Shown: positions 43,179 to 53,214, numbered from the stretch's first letter. The stretch: DNA of 64,000 nt from Leptolyngbya boryana PCC 6306 (GCF_000353285.1 NZ_KB731324.1:4172577-4236576), one strand, 5' to 3'. A program made the numbers and translations. Notes: generated by a model from the sequence alone, not told the origin.

Positions 43179-43687
43179 GGCTGGAATAGCTGTTTAGGAA
43201 TTTCTCTTTGATCACTTTGCAATGAACGTGAATATCCTAGTTGCTGAGCTTTTCGTGCAAGCCCTTCTTGTGGGCTAAAAACTTTAGCATTCCAGATATC
43301 ATGACAGACTGCCCAATATATTCTGTTAGATCCAGAGTTATAGCCGAATACATCGCCACCAGGATTCAGGTAGTGAAGGTAAATTAGCTCGTCATTCGGT
43401 GCAGAGGTGAATGCTACAAAAGGTTGGCTGGTTGAGCAATAAACCCATCGTGAGGTTCGTTCAGTCTTAGAGTCTTTACCTGTAAATTGAGTTTCAACTT
43501 CAATTCTGTAGAGCTGATTTGCTGCTCCACCCAGCTGATTTTGATGGACTAATGTTCTGCTCAGTAAAGATGATTCCCAGCAAGTACCTTGACGACATCC
43601 CGAATCAAGAACTTGTTTAGGTTGTGCGATCGCGGGAAGAGAGACAGTCAAAATGCTCGAAAGCGTGATGAATTTGAGAATGCTCAT
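43175..43687 (-). CDS. Secreted or periplasmic protein, unknown
   Basis: This 170-residue protein has a clear signal peptide (MSILKFITLSSILTVSLPAI, cleavage near AQP at 21-23). The mature part has four cysteines: an early CRQGTCWE pair and later YCSTS and AVCHDIW, likely forming disulfides. The core is beta-rich (YRIEVETQFTGKDSKTERTS). Similar small Cys-containing exported proteins are frequent in cyanobacteria, without known role. It stands alone. Confidence 0.6.
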   Translation of the reverse strand: MSILKFITLSSILTVSLPAIAQPKQVLDSGCRQGTCWESSLLSRTLVHQNQLGGAANQLYRIEVETQFTGKDSKTERTSRWVYCSTSQPFVAFTSAPNDELIYLHYLNPGGDVFGYNSGSNRIYWAVCHDIWNAKVFSPQEGLARKAQQLGYSRSLQSDQREIPKQLFQP

Positions 43688-43877
43688 TATGAGACTACTG
43701 AAAACACTTTAGTAATGGCTTAGACTTTCTGAGTAGATTGGCCAAACCCAATACTAGCGGACATTGTAGCGCAGATATACCCAAGTCTAGCCACCATCCA
43801 GAAACTTTCACAAACTGAGAGTACAGTCGATGAAAGTACAGTGAACAGTTCGGTTCATTGAACGGATGGCAAGAACC

Positions 43878-44165
43878 CTAGCAGTAAGCTGCAATATCTT
43901 CACCACAGACATCTGCTAGGTAACACAGTGCTTTGAATCGTAATCCTACGAGTTGTTCGTAGAACGGGTTCAGTTTGCACATCGGCGGAATGTGAAACAA
44001 AACGCGACCGAAGAAGCGGACATCACGTTCAAACGGGCATTGGGCAGGAATGAGGCGACAGAAGAAGTGAGCAGTTTCAGCGGTGTGAATTTCAAGATTG
44101 TCGAGTTTTTCAGCGATCGGACGGAGAAGGGAAGCTGCAAGTTTGTGAAGTGTAGGGTACAACAT
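43878..44165 (-). CDS. Mo-dependent nitrogenase C-terminal-domain-like protein
   Basis: The 95-residue protein contains IPAQCPFERDVRFFGRVLFH and IPPMCKLNPFYEQLVGLRFK, the signature of a small family (Mo-nitro_C) named after similarity to a nitrogenase C-terminus. Cyanobacteria, including some that do not fix nitrogen, carry several copies. No nif genes lie nearby, so a direct link to nitrogen fixation is not supported. The gene stands alone. Confidence 0.75.
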   Translation of the reverse strand: MLYPTLHKLAASLLRPIAEKLDNLEIHTAETAHFFCRLIPAQCPFERDVRFFGRVLFHIPPMCKLNPFYEQLVGLRFKALCYLADVCGEDIAAYC

Positions 44166-44240
44166 GACTGATCTCCTGAGCTGTGAGGTGTTGGGGATTT
44201 GTTCTCTGCTACTGACTTATACGGTTGAACTGGATGGTTT

Positions 44241-44516
44241 ATGCAAGGTGACTTGGAAGGCTTTGAGCTTCAGAGATGGTACAACAGAGAGCGCTACTTG
44301 AAAATTTTGGCACTGGACGGATATCAAATTGAACATTGTCGATCGACAGCTGCAGATGTTGATGGAGGGAGCAGAGTGTTCTACCTTTTTCTAAGCAGTG
44401 CGCGAACAGCTTTGCTGTGCCAAAGGCAATGTTCTCAAAATGGAGTAAGTTGGTATCGCGGAGACGTTATCCTGAACCTTGTAGGTTGGACTCTAGATTA
44501 TGTTGCGGCTCAGTGA
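44241..44516 (+). CDS. Small hypothetical protein overlapping the FAD dehydrogenase start
   Basis: The 91-residue protein begins MQGDLEGFELQRWYNRERYL and is followed by IEHCRSTAADVDGG. It has three cysteines in its second half and no known domain. It overlaps the start of the next gene by 17 bp. It could be a small coupled gene or a chance frame. The frame is open upstream of the next gene's own start signal. Confidence 0.35.
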   Translation: MQGDLEGFELQRWYNRERYLKILALDGYQIEHCRSTAADVDGGSRVFYLFLSSARTALLCQRQCSQNGVSWYRGDVILNLVGWTLDYVAAQ

Positions 44517-46107
44517 AATAAAGCTCCCGTTAGATCATACCGAAGCGGAAATTGAAAGCGCCATTCTCGACATGCTGCACCTTAGGGCAGAAGAATTGGT
44601 TGGGTATTCCATTTTTAAGCGCAGCTATGATGCCCGCAATCGAGGGGAGAAGATTACTGCGGTCTATATTCTGGACGTAGAAATCAAGCAAGAAAAACGA
44701 GTACTGCAACGGTTTAAGAAAGATCCGCGGGTGAAAGAGACACCGGATATGAGCTATCGTCCCGTGGCTCACGCGCCGCAAGGATTTACAGAGCGACCGA
44801 TCGTCATTGGCACAGGGCCTTGTGGGATGTTTACGGGACTGATGCTGGCGCGGATGGGATTTCGCCCGATTCTGCTGGAGCGGGGAAAACAAGTCCGCGA
44901 TCGCACGGCCGATACGTTTGGCTTTTGGAAAAAGAGAGCTGACTTTAATCCAGAATCGAATGCTCAGTTTGGCGAAGGCGGAGCAGGAACTTTCTCCGAT
45001 GGCAAACTCTACAGCCAAGTTCGCGATCCGCAACACTATGGGCGGAAAGTGTTGACAGAATTAGTCAATGCGGGCGCTTCACCGGAGATCCTGTATGTAA
45101 ATCGTCCGCACATTGGGACATTTAAGCTGGTGGGAATCGTTGAGAAGATGAGAGCAACGATCGAATCCTTGGGCGGTGAGATTTGCTTCCAAAGCCGAGT
45201 CGAAGAGGTCTTGATTGAAAATCGGCAAGTGCAGGGCGTTCGCTTAGAGAGTGGAGAAATCCTCGAAAGTCGGTATGTGGTGCTCGCGATTGGACACAGC
45301 GCTCGCGATACGTTCCAAATGTTGTTCGATCAAGGTGTTTATATTGAGCCGAAACCGTTCTCGATCGGCTTCCGGGTTGAGCATCCGCAGCCCGTGATTG
45401 ATCGCGCCCGATACGGACAATATGCAGGCGATCGACGATTGGGGGCAGCAGATTATAAGTTAGTGCATCATGCCAAAAATGGGCGATCGGTGTATAGCTT
45501 CTGTATGTGTCCCGGTGGATTAGTCGTTGCTGCGACTTCAGAGCCAGGGCATGTCGTCACAAACGGTATGAGCCAGTATTCTCGCAATGAACGTAATGCT
45601 AATAGTGGGATTGTCGTTGGCATTTCGCCCGACGATTATCCAGGAAGTCCTTTAGGGGGAATTGCCTTGCAGCGACAGTTAGAAAAGCGGGCGTTTGAGT
45701 TAGGGGGCAGAACCTATGAGGCTCCAGGGCAGTTAGTCGGAGACTTTATTGCCGATCGTCCGTCGCGCGAATTTGGCAGTGTGTTGCCGTCCTATGCGCC
45801 GGGTGTGCGGTTAGGAGATTTGGGATCGAGCTTACCAGAGTACGCGATCGCGGCAATCCGCGAAGCTCTCCCCGCCTTTGAAAAACAGATCGCAGGGTTT
45901 GCGATGCCCGATGCGGTTCTGACGGGTGTAGAAACTCGAACCTCTTCCCCGATTCGGATCAAGCGTGGGGAAGATGGGCAGAGTGTGAATACTCAGGGTT
46001 TGTTTCCAGCGGGAGAAGGCGCAGGCTATGCAGGCGGAATTCTTTCAGCAGGAATTGACGGCATTAAGACGGCGGAAGCGGTAGCGTTGCGGATGCTGGC
46101 GACTTAA
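44500..46107 (+). CDS. FAD-dependent dehydrogenase (COG2509-like)
   Basis: This 535-residue flavoprotein has an N-terminal domain of about 90 residues (MLRLSEIKLPLDHTEAEIES). A dinucleotide-binding motif, IVIGTGPCGMFTGLMLARMG, follows near residue 100, then FGEGGAGTFSDGKLYSQVRD near 160 and LAIGHSARDTF near 262. The C-terminal PAGEGAGYAGGILSAGIDG motif completes the flavin site near 505. The family is conserved in cyanobacteria and Firmicutes, and its substrate is not established. The start is placed at the first in-frame codon that gives the family's N-terminus. Confidence 0.85.
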   Translation: MLRLSEIKLPLDHTEAEIESAILDMLHLRAEELVGYSIFKRSYDARNRGEKITAVYILDVEIKQEKRVLQRFKKDPRVKETPDMSYRPVAHAPQGFTERPIVIGTGPCGMFTGLMLARMGFRPILLERGKQVRDRTADTFGFWKKRADFNPESNAQFGEGGAGTFSDGKLYSQVRDPQHYGRKVLTELVNAGASPEILYVNRPHIGTFKLVGIVEKMRATIESLGGEICFQSRVEEVLIENRQVQGVRLESGEILESRYVVLAIGHSARDTFQMLFDQGVYIEPKPFSIGFRVEHPQPVIDRARYGQYAGDRRLGAADYKLVHHAKNGRSVYSFCMCPGGLVVAATSEPGHVVTNGMSQYSRNERNANSGIVVGISPDDYPGSPLGGIALQRQLEKRAFELGGRTYEAPGQLVGDFIADRPSREFGSVLPSYAPGVRLGDLGSSLPEYAIAAIREALPAFEKQIAGFAMPDAVLTGVETRTSSPIRIKRGEDGQSVNTQGLFPAGEGAGYAGGILSAGIDGIKTAEAVALRMLAT

Positions 46108-46414
46108 GCGCACAGATCAATACCGTTGCAGCAACCGCGATCGCTCTTTCTTCATTCCACCAGGGAGAGGCTTGCCACCATTGCCAGAGGGGAAGACTGC
46201 CTTTACTGAGATTGCAGCGGTTACAGACTGCGACTAAATTTGATATGACATTCCTGCCCCCTTTGGATTCAGCCACGATGTGATCCAAGGTGAGAACTTG
46301 GGGAGTACGTCCACAGTAGGCACAGGCTCCATTGAATCGTTGTTTGATTCCAGCTTTGAGCTTGTGCTTTTGGGATTTCCGCCCGAGTTCTCGAAAGGGG
46401 GGCTTTGAATTCAT
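46064..46414 (-). CDS. HNH endonuclease
   Basis: The 116-residue protein has a compact HNH motif: RFNGACAYCGRTPQ (first Cys pair), LTLDHIVAESKGG (His), and NLVAVCNRCNLSKGS (Asn and second Cys pair). This is the small stand-alone HNH nuclease form. The C-terminal 40 residues include a hydrophobic stretch (AIAVAATVLICALKS). Its end overlaps the convergent FAD dehydrogenase end by 44 bp. The biological target is unknown. Confidence 0.8.
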   Translation of the reverse strand: MNSKPPFRELGRKSQKHKLKAGIKQRFNGACAYCGRTPQVLTLDHIVAESKGGRNVISNLVAVCNRCNLSKGSLPLWQWWQASPWWNEERAIAVAATVLICALKSPASATLPLPPS

Positions 46415-46525
46415 GCGTTTAATCTCATCCCTATTTTGTTTTTATCTTGGTTCTGTGCAGGTGCGACTTGCAGAAGTAGAGTTTAAGAGTAACTCAGTGA
46501 GTGTGAAAGGTGAAGTAGATTACAT

Positions 46526-47084
46526 CTATGGATGAGAGCGAATGGATTGAGGAGGCTCACTGGTCACAGTAGTAGCACGATCGTGGGCGTTTCCCCTCTT
46601 GTATACACGATCAAAAGCGACTGAATCATTCAGTAGGTGCGCTCGTAAAAACAATGCGCTCCATCGGGCGATCGTTGCAATTGCTTGAGGTTGATTTAGA
46701 GTGGGTCGGCTTGGATCACGGGGATTATCTTGATTGGTCATGCTGTAGTGATTTGCCCCCTTGACGATAATGAGTGCCTTTGGCGGCGTTTGAATGTGCT
46801 TGTAAAATTGCCTGTGCATATCCCCGGAAAGCACTGATTCTGAATCGCTCTTAATCCGACATAACCACCGAGCGAGTGTCCTAATAGTCCTAGTTTGGTT
46901 GTGTCAACTCGGTTCGCGAGACGGGATTTAGAATTTGCATTTTCGGCAATCATCTGTTTGAGCACATCGTTAACTTGCTGTTGTTCTGCTGCGAACCCGG
47001 TGAAGCAAATGCGTGCTTGGTATTGCAAGACGTATTGATGATGATACAGGCACAAGTCAAAGCAGCATAAATAGGCTTTCTCAT
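46526..47084 (-). pseudogene. Exported alpha/beta hydrolase, frameshifted
   Basis: From ATG 47084 (ribosome-binding AGGAG upstream) the frame reads an exported start, MRKPIYAALTCACIIINTSC, then shifts. A second frame carries FAAEQQQVNDVLKQM and the nucleophile elbow LGLLGHSLGGYVGLRA. A third gives KALIIVKGANHYSMTNQDNP (the catalytic His region). At least two frameshifts separate these parts. It was once a secreted PAF-acetylhydrolase/dienelactone-hydrolase-like esterase. A live dienelactone-hydrolase-type gene lies just upstream. Confidence 0.7.
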
Positions 47085-47321
47085 AATTTTGCTCCTGAAT
47101 ACGATCAATCAGTTCTTCTAGTTTGATGAAATTGCTCAGTTAATTCTACTGGGTTCATCAGGCTGAGGGAATTCGTCAAACATGAGGGATGAGCTAAGCG
47201 GATAGGGATTCCGATTCAGTGCTTGGCATGTCCAATGGTGAGGAAGCATAGAGAGCAATTTGCTGAGCGGCAATATATTTGGAGTCAGCAAAACTGCGAG
47301 GAGTAATGTCGCGATCGCGGA

Positions 47322-48155
47322 CTAAACTCCCTGCCGCTTAAACCATGCTTGAAGCCGTTGCCATCCTTCGATCGCTTCTCTCTCCCGATAAGAGGGACGA
47401 TAATCCGCAAAGAAAGCATGAGGTGCATCTGGATAAACAATGATTTCAGACTGGCTCTGCCCGGTTTTGAGTCGAGCTTGCATCTGTTGCACTGTTTCAA
47501 GCGGAATGCCTGTATCTTTGCCGCCGTACAGTCCTAGAACTGGAACCTTGAGCGATGCTGCAATATCGATTGGATGCTTAGGGGTGACTGGTGTTGCATC
47601 ACCGACGAGGCGCCCGTACCATGCCACTCCTGCTTTGACTTGGGGACGATGTGCTGCATAGAGCCAGGTCATTCGTCCTCCCCAACAAAAGCCTGTGATT
47701 CCTAACCGTTCAGCATTTCCCTTGGCTGAGCGCACTGCCCAATTCACGGTTGCATCTAGATCAGACATGACTTGGGCATCTGGAACCTTGGCAACAATCG
47801 GACGAATTTGATCAATGCTGCTTAACTTTGAGACATCGCCTTGCCGGATAAATAATTCAGGTGCGATCGCGACATAACCTAACTTGGCAAATCGGCGGCA
47901 AACATCTTGGATATGCTCATGCACCCCAAAGATTTCTTGAATCACCAAAACAATTGGAAAATTAGAACCTGTCGCTGGCTGCGCTCTGTAAGCAGGAAGC
48001 TCGCCATCTGCAACGGGAATTTTGACGGCACCTACAATCAATCCCTTCGCGTCAGTCGTGATTGTTTTGGCTGAAATAGGTTGTACCGCTAGGGCAAACC
48101 CTGTTGCGAGAGTAGCAGTAGCAATGAATTTCCGGCGCGTAAACTCTTTCGTCAT
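47322..48155 (-). CDS. Dienelactone hydrolase family protein with Tat-like signal
   Basis: The 277-residue protein has an N-terminus with a twin-arginine signal ([19 protein letters not shown]). The hydrolase triad is Cys in [12 protein letters not shown] near residue 158, Asp in [11 protein letters not shown] near 215, and His in [12 protein letters not shown] near 247, the Cys-Asp-His arrangement of dienelactone hydrolases. It probably acts outside the cytoplasm on ester or lactone substrates. ATG 48155 directly precedes the Arg pair. About 240 bp separates it from the broken hydrolase. Confidence 0.88.
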   Translation of the reverse strand: MTKEFTRRKFIATATLATGFALAVQPISAKTITTDAKGLIVGAVKIPVADGELPAYRAQPATGSNFPIVLVIQEIFGVHEHIQDVCRRFAKLGYVAIAPELFIRQGDVSKLSSIDQIRPIVAKVPDAQVMSDLDATVNWAVRSAKGNAERLGITGFCWGGRMTWLYAAHRPQVKAGVAWYGRLVGDATPVTPKHPIDIAASLKVPVLGLYGGKDTGIPLETVQQMQARLKTGQSQSEIIVYPDAPHAFFADYRPSYREREAIEGWQRLQAWFKRQGV

Positions 48156-48283
48156 TTTTACAACTGAGCAATTTCGCTCCGATTTTACTGGCTTGACGAA
48201 GCTAGCGATTCTAGCCTACGAGAGATATTCAGAAAATCGAACGGGGTTTTGTCAGTAAGAGAGGAGTGATGTTCCTGGATTAG

Positions 48284-49372
48284 TTATTGATTGATCGGCA
48301 AAGTTACTGTAAATGTCGTGCCAACATTCACCTCACTTGCGACGGAAATTGTTCCACCCGATTGCTCAATGACCTGTTTCACAATGGCTAGCCCTAACCC
48401 TGTTCCTGAAATATTGCCGACATTGCTTGCACGAAAAAAGGATTCAAACAGGTGTGCTTGATCCGTGGGAGAAATACCAATCCCTTCATCCTGGACTTGG
48501 ATGATCACTGCTGCTGATTCACACTGCAATCGAAGCCGAACAGTGCTTTGAGGGGGAGAATATTTGATGGCATTGGAGAGCAGATTGGTGAGAACTTGGC
48601 GCAGCAATACCTCATTCACATGAACGCTCAGGCATTCTGCTGCACAGTCAAACTGAATTGTATGGTTAGCTCCCATACCAAACTTGATCTCTTCCACTAA
48701 TTTGCGGCAGAACGGCTCAATGACAATCAATGTCATATTTGCCGTCGCCCCGATCGCTTCTGCTTTGCCCAATGCCAAGACATCATCGAGTAGAGCAGTC
48801 ATTGTTCTGACGGCGATATGGATGCGTTGAGCAAAGTCGGCTCGCCGTTCTGGTGATAAGTCGCTTTTCTCTAGCAGTCGAGAGAACCCGAAAATGATAT
48901 TGAGAGGATTGCGAAATTCATGGGACACCATTGAGACAAAGCGTGTTTTGATCTGTTTGAGTTCGCGTTCTTGTTCTAGGGCAGCTTGAAGTTGAAGGGA
49001 AAGTCGTCGCGATCGCAGTAAGATTTCCACTCGTGCCTGTAACTCTAACTTTTCGATTGGTTTGCTAATCAGTTCATCAACAGTTTGCCAGAGATGTCGC
49101 GTCACCAGTCTGATATCCGGTTGGAGCGTAATCAGCAAAACAGGCAAAAATACAGGTTGCTCTGCGTTTTTCCTCGCCTGTACCCATTCCCACAAATGGT
49201 GTAACGCTGGTCCATCCAAAATGCACAGGTCAAACGGTTCATTGAGCAGTGGGACAGCATGCTTTGCCTGCACCACAGACTCTCCAACGGTGACATCGTA
49301 ATATCGTCCTAGCCACTCTGTCAGGAGGCGGCGATTCTCCGTTTGCTCAACAAAGATCACAATTCGGTTCAT
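48284..49372 (-). CDS. Receiver-like/histidine kinase hybrid
   Basis: This 362-residue signalling protein has an N-terminal response-regulator-like domain (about 1-120) with Asp53 in CILDGPAL and Lys104 in LISKPIEKL, but its acidic start motif is weak (IVIFVEQ). A coil leads to a HisKA domain with His151 in SMVSHEFRNPLN, then HATPase motifs NLLSNAIKYSP, DEGIGISP and GTGLGLAIVKQ. It has no membrane segments, so it is cytosolic. It lies 3 bp downstream of a KaiC-like gene and is surely co-transcribed with it. Confidence 0.88.
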   Translation of the reverse strand: MNRIVIFVEQTENRRLLTEWLGRYYDVTVGESVVQAKHAVPLLNEPFDLCILDGPALHHLWEWVQARKNAEQPVFLPVLLITLQPDIRLVTRHLWQTVDELISKPIEKLELQARVEILLRSRRLSLQLQAALEQERELKQIKTRFVSMVSHEFRNPLNIIFGFSRLLEKSDLSPERRADFAQRIHIAVRTMTALLDDVLALGKAEAIGATANMTLIVIEPFCRKLVEEIKFGMGANHTIQFDCAAECLSVHVNEVLLRQVLTNLLSNAIKYSPPQSTVRLRLQCESAAVIIQVQDEGIGISPTDQAHLFESFFRASNVGNISGTGLGLAIVKQVIEQSGGTISVASEVNVGTTFTVTLPINQ

Positions 49373-49375
49373 CGC

Positions 49376-50836
49376 TTACTCACCCTCTAGCAATTCGGGG
49401 ATACCTGTGAGGATACCTCGAAGTCGATTGAGCGGATTGCCAACTTTAATCCCATCCCGACTAATTTGAAATTCACGCAGGGTTTTCTCAAAATCGCTGA
49501 TCCGCTTCTTCAGTACGCCGATCACACGTCTCAATTCACCGTGTATTTCCAGATAGCGCAGAAAGATAATATTGTCTGCTAAATAGCTAATCCCAATTTC
49601 GGTTGCCTGAAATTCTCCGGTAATCGATTCAACTTCATTCACTAGCAGAACAGCAACCCCCAGGTTTTGCAAATACTTACAGAGGGAATGAATGTGAGGG
49701 GTTAAGTCTTCGCCTCGAACTGAGAGCCGATACCCCGATACACTATCGATCATGACAATCCGTGCCTGATGTTCTTCGACTTCCTGGCGCACGAGGTTGG
49801 CAAATTCATCAGGGGTATAGTGGAGCGGTTCGATTTGCACGATCGATAAAGTGCCGCGCTCCTGCATGGCGTGAACCGGAATATTGACTCCTTCAGCCCG
49901 ATGCAACAGCGTTTCCTTGTTTTCCTCAAAGGTGTAAATCACGGATCGCTCTCCCCGTCCGGCTGCCTCTTTCATAAACTGAAGCCCTAACGTACTCTTT
50001 CCTACCCCACTCGGTCCACTGATGATGGTAATCGTGCTGCGTTCAAGACCACCATGCAACAGTGCATCAATTTCTGGAATTCCCGAAGAAATCGTTTCTA
50101 CGGTCAGCGCTTGTTCCGATACTCTGGGTAATAGTTTCGGAAAAAGCTGCATTCCTTCACTCGTGAGGCGAAAGCTATGATTGCCGCTGCGAAAATCGCT
50201 TCCTCGAAACTTGGAAACCGACAGGGTGCGATTGTCCTCATTAAAGTTCAAGTCAAGCACCCCGTCGCTCATGAACTGTAAATCATCGTCGGGGGCTTCG
50301 ACGCTGTGTTCTGAGGTAAACAGCACCGTAATATCTTTCTCTGTCAGAAATCGCAGAAACGACAATACCTGCTTACGGAACTGAAAGGTATTGGTTGCCA
50401 GGTAGCGAAATTGGGTCATTGAGTCGATGAAAATTCGCTGCGGCTTTAGGCTTTCAACTTGTTCTACAATGCGTTGGGTTGTTGGCTCGCGCTCGACTTC
50501 AGCGGCTGAGAAAATATCGTAGGTTTGTACTTGAGCAAAAAAGTCGGAGGTGGGGCTAAGGTCAAGAAACGTGATGCCCTGAGTGTTGAAGTTCAAGCCT
50601 TCAGCTGTTTTTTGCAGTTGGGCAACCGTTTCTGCCAGTGTAATGAACAGAACGGTTTCACCGTTTGCGGTTCCCGACGCTAAAAAGTGCATTCCTAAGG
50701 TTGTTTTACCTGTACCCGGTCCGCCTCGAACCAGATAAGCACGACCGGGTACATATCCACCATGAAGCACTTCGTTGAGTCCTGAAATTCCCGTCAGTAG
50801 TCGATCGTGAGTCATCTGTAAGCCATCTCCCCTCAT
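49376..50836 (-). CDS. KaiC-like two-domain ATPase
   Basis: This protein of about 486 residues has two RecA-type domains. The first Walker A is VRGGPGTGKTTLG near residue 38 and the second is ISGPSGVGKSTLG near 274. Walker B-like strands are RIFIDSMTQF and RIVMIDSVSGY. It belongs to the KaiC-related family, not the true clock KaiC, since no kaiA or kaiB is near. ATG 50836 or the internal ATG 50815 (MTHDRLLTGISG) may be the start. Its partner histidine kinase follows directly. Together they probably form a signalling pair; the signal is unknown. Confidence 0.85.
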   Translation of the reverse strand: MRGDGLQMTHDRLLTGISGLNEVLHGGYVPGRAYLVRGGPGTGKTTLGMHFLASGTANGETVLFITLAETVAQLQKTAEGLNFNTQGITFLDLSPTSDFFAQVQTYDIFSAAEVEREPTTQRIVEQVESLKPQRIFIDSMTQFRYLATNTFQFRKQVLSFLRFLTEKDITVLFTSEHSVEAPDDDLQFMSDGVLDLNFNEDNRTLSVSKFRGSDFRSGNHSFRLTSEGMQLFPKLLPRVSEQALTVETISSGIPEIDALLHGGLERSTITIISGPSGVGKSTLGLQFMKEAAGRGERSVIYTFEENKETLLHRAEGVNIPVHAMQERGTLSIVQIEPLHYTPDEFANLVRQEVEEHQARIVMIDSVSGYRLSVRGEDLTPHIHSLCKYLQNLGVAVLLVNEVESITGEFQATEIGISYLADNIIFLRYLEIHGELRRVIGVLKKRISDFEKTLREFQISRDGIKVGNPLNRLRGILTGIPELLEGE

Positions 50837-51150
50837 TGCCTAATCCTGATAAAACGTGATGTAATGTGCCTTTTCTGCTGTGCGGGAGTTGACTGTCCGT
50901 TGAGGGTCAGAAAGTTCAGGCTTCATGGGGTGAGTTACCTGTCTCTTTTGGCTACGCTGCCTAGCAAGCACAAACTGAATTAGAAACGAGAATACCAGTA
51001 AGGACTTAAATGTTGCGAAAAACAAAAGGAAAGTTCGGCAACCATACTCTCACAAGGCAATTGAACACCTGCAATATTTATTCGCAAAAAACGGAAATTT
51101 TCACATTCTGAGGCAAGATACTCAAAATGTGACAAGCCATTTTTCAGAAT
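50837..51150. other. Intergenic region, nothing recognised
   Basis: These 314 bp contain only short frames with no family resemblance (the longest is 61 codons, on the minus strand at 50840-51025). A promoter for the KaiC-like gene should lie here. I see no hairpin or repeat worth naming. Confidence 0.4.
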
Positions 51151-53214
51151 TTATCGGCTTCTAATCTGGCTCTGTTGGAGTTGCTGCATCATTTGTTCTT
51201 GCGTCAATGCTGGCTCTTTGCAACTTAACCCCTGGCACACTAGCGCCACAGCGTTTTCTGGTAAAGCATCAATGACAATTAGCGCAGTTGTGGGCAAGTA
51301 ATGGGTTTCGAGCGGAGTAATTTGCTCGATCGAACTCCGAACCAGTGTTTGATTGCGAAACCAATCGAGTGCAACAAACAAACTCGGACAAGCAGAAGGC
51401 GATTGTTCCATCACGCTTGCAAACGCTTGTAAGGCTTGCTCTGCTTGATCGAAGTAATCTAAGTTCTCAGTTAGTAATGACAAACGGACTAAATTCGCGA
51501 TCGCAATGCCATTTGCCGCAGGTGTTGCATTATCGGCATAGCTCCGTTCCCGAATCAGTAAATCTCGACTCGCATCTTTTGCTGTGTTGTAATAGCCACC
51601 TTGTTCGATGCTCCAAAGATACTCGTCAAACTCATCTTGAATCCGAATGGCTTCTGCTAGCCAATCTGTCTGGTTCTCTGGCGCATCGGATCGAATGCTC
51701 CGTGTAGCTTGATGTAAATCGAGTAGAGCTTTAATGAACAGAGCAAAGTCTTCAGCTTGGGCAAGTAGCTCAACTTTGCCGCCATAATTTAGGCGATGGA
51801 AGCGCTGATTGATCCATTGATTTTGCAGAATGAAATCTGCGGCTTGGCTGGCAAGTTCTAAGTATTCTAATTCTCGAAACACCGCATACGATCGAGCGAG
51901 TCCCGAAATCATTAAACTATTCCAAGCAACAATCATTTTTGTGTCGGTAACGGCTGGAATTCGTCCTGACCAAGCAATAGATTTTGCTTCTTCTGCATTC
52001 CGAGCAGGCGGAAACGGATCACTCACACAAGCTCCATATCGAACTTCAAACAACTTGCTGAGGGCAGTTTCAGCAGTCTGTGAAAGTTGGTTAGAGTTCT
52101 GGCGTTGTAGTACGATTTTGCCTTCAAAATTTCCAGCAGGAACAATTGAGAACTGTTCCGATAGCTCTGTGAATTCTTCCGAAGTTAGTAACGCTTGCAG
52201 TTCTGAATAGCTCCATACATAGAAAGCTCCTTCTTCGGGTTCTGCATCTTCTGGAGTAACAAAACTATCGGCATCTTGTGCGGCATAAAAGTAGCCTTCG
52301 GGTGCAGTCATTTCGCGTTTGAGCCATTGAGCCGTTTTCGCGATCGCTCTTTCAAACGCAGGTTCTTGCACGCCCAATGCCCAGAGATTTGCTAAATATT
52401 CGACAATCTGCCCATTGTCGTACAGCATTTTCTCAAAGTGCGGAACTGTCCAAGTCGCGTCCACGGTATAGCGATGAAATCCGCCTGCGACATGGTCAAA
52501 GATGCCACCTAAAGCTAAATCTAAGCCGCGTTGAGTCACTGCTTCGCGCGCGTCATACCGATCGAAGTCGAACCGAACTGCGTGCAGGACTGCATCCGCA
52601 TAAGGAATCATCGGAAATCTTGTACCAGGCATTTGTGCCGATAGAATCCCGGTACTATATTCCAACCCCAGTTTTAAGAGTTCGTCGCTTAAAGTCTGAG
52701 TGGGAAGCAGAACTGAGTTTTGGAGATTTGTGAGAATTTCTGATTTGACTCCATCGATCTTGGCACGATCGCTGTCATACAAGCGCCGCAACGTCTGCAA
52801 GATTTGCAAAAAACCAGGACGACCATATTTGGGATCGATTGGGAAATACGTTCCGCCATAGAACGGGACTAAATCGTCTGGAGTTAGAAAAATATTTAAG
52901 GGCCATCCTCCTTGTCCCGTAAGCATTTGCAGCGCTTGCATATAAATGCTGTCGAGATCTGGGCGTTCCTCGCGATCGACCTTGATCGGTAAGAAATTCT
53001 CATTTAGATAGTCAGCGATCGTCTCATCTGAAAACGCTTCACCTTCCATCACCGTACACCAGTGACAAGAAGAGTACCCGATCGAGAGGAAGATGATTTT
53101 GTTTTCTCGGCGTGCCGTCTCGATCGCATCTTCGCTCCAAGCCCACCAGTTGATCGGATTGTGAGCATGTTTGCGTAGATAAAGGCTTTGGGCATGGAGT
53201 AAGCGATTCGGCAT
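51151..53214 (-). CDS. Thioredoxin-domain (DUF255/SPATA20-like) protein
   Basis: This 687-residue protein has an N-terminal DUF255 domain with HNPINWWAWSEDAIETAR near residue 16 and a thioredoxin-like FLSIGYSSCHWCTVMEGEAF (CHWC) near 48. LTGQGGWPLNIFLTPD lies near 95. The rest is an alpha-barrel of the glycosidase type (GGIFDHVAGGFHRYTVD near 238). The family is widespread from bacteria to humans, and its activity is not settled. The start MPNRLLHAQSLYLRKH is the conserved one. Confidence 0.9.
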   Translation of the reverse strand: MPNRLLHAQSLYLRKHAHNPINWWAWSEDAIETARRENKIIFLSIGYSSCHWCTVMEGEAFSDETIADYLNENFLPIKVDREERPDLDSIYMQALQMLTGQGGWPLNIFLTPDDLVPFYGGTYFPIDPKYGRPGFLQILQTLRRLYDSDRAKIDGVKSEILTNLQNSVLLPTQTLSDELLKLGLEYSTGILSAQMPGTRFPMIPYADAVLHAVRFDFDRYDAREAVTQRGLDLALGGIFDHVAGGFHRYTVDATWTVPHFEKMLYDNGQIVEYLANLWALGVQEPAFERAIAKTAQWLKREMTAPEGYFYAAQDADSFVTPEDAEPEEGAFYVWSYSELQALLTSEEFTELSEQFSIVPAGNFEGKIVLQRQNSNQLSQTAETALSKLFEVRYGACVSDPFPPARNAEEAKSIAWSGRIPAVTDTKMIVAWNSLMISGLARSYAVFRELEYLELASQAADFILQNQWINQRFHRLNYGGKVELLAQAEDFALFIKALLDLHQATRSIRSDAPENQTDWLAEAIRIQDEFDEYLWSIEQGGYYNTAKDASRDLLIRERSYADNATPAANGIAIANLVRLSLLTENLDYFDQAEQALQAFASVMEQSPSACPSLFVALDWFRNQTLVRSSIEQITPLETHYLPTTALIVIDALPENAVALVCQGLSCKEPALTQEQMMQQLQQSQIRSR

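Noticed and set aside
43878-44165. Evidence for nitrogen fixation
   Set aside because: The small Mo-nitro_C-like family occurs in non-fixing cyanobacteria and no nif gene is nearby.
46332-46535. 67-codon plus-strand frame over the HNH start
   Set aside because: It overlaps the HNH gene on the other strand and has no recognisable domain.
47085-47321. Open stretch on the minus strand reading ITPRSFADSKYIAAQQIALY
   Set aside because: It has no start codon and no certain family. It may be the tail of a lost gene, but this is too weak to list as a feature.
49376-50836. Circadian clock kaiC
   Set aside because: It has two KaiC-type domains, but no kaiA or kaiB is nearby and it is paired with a histidine kinase, so it is a KaiC-like paralogue.
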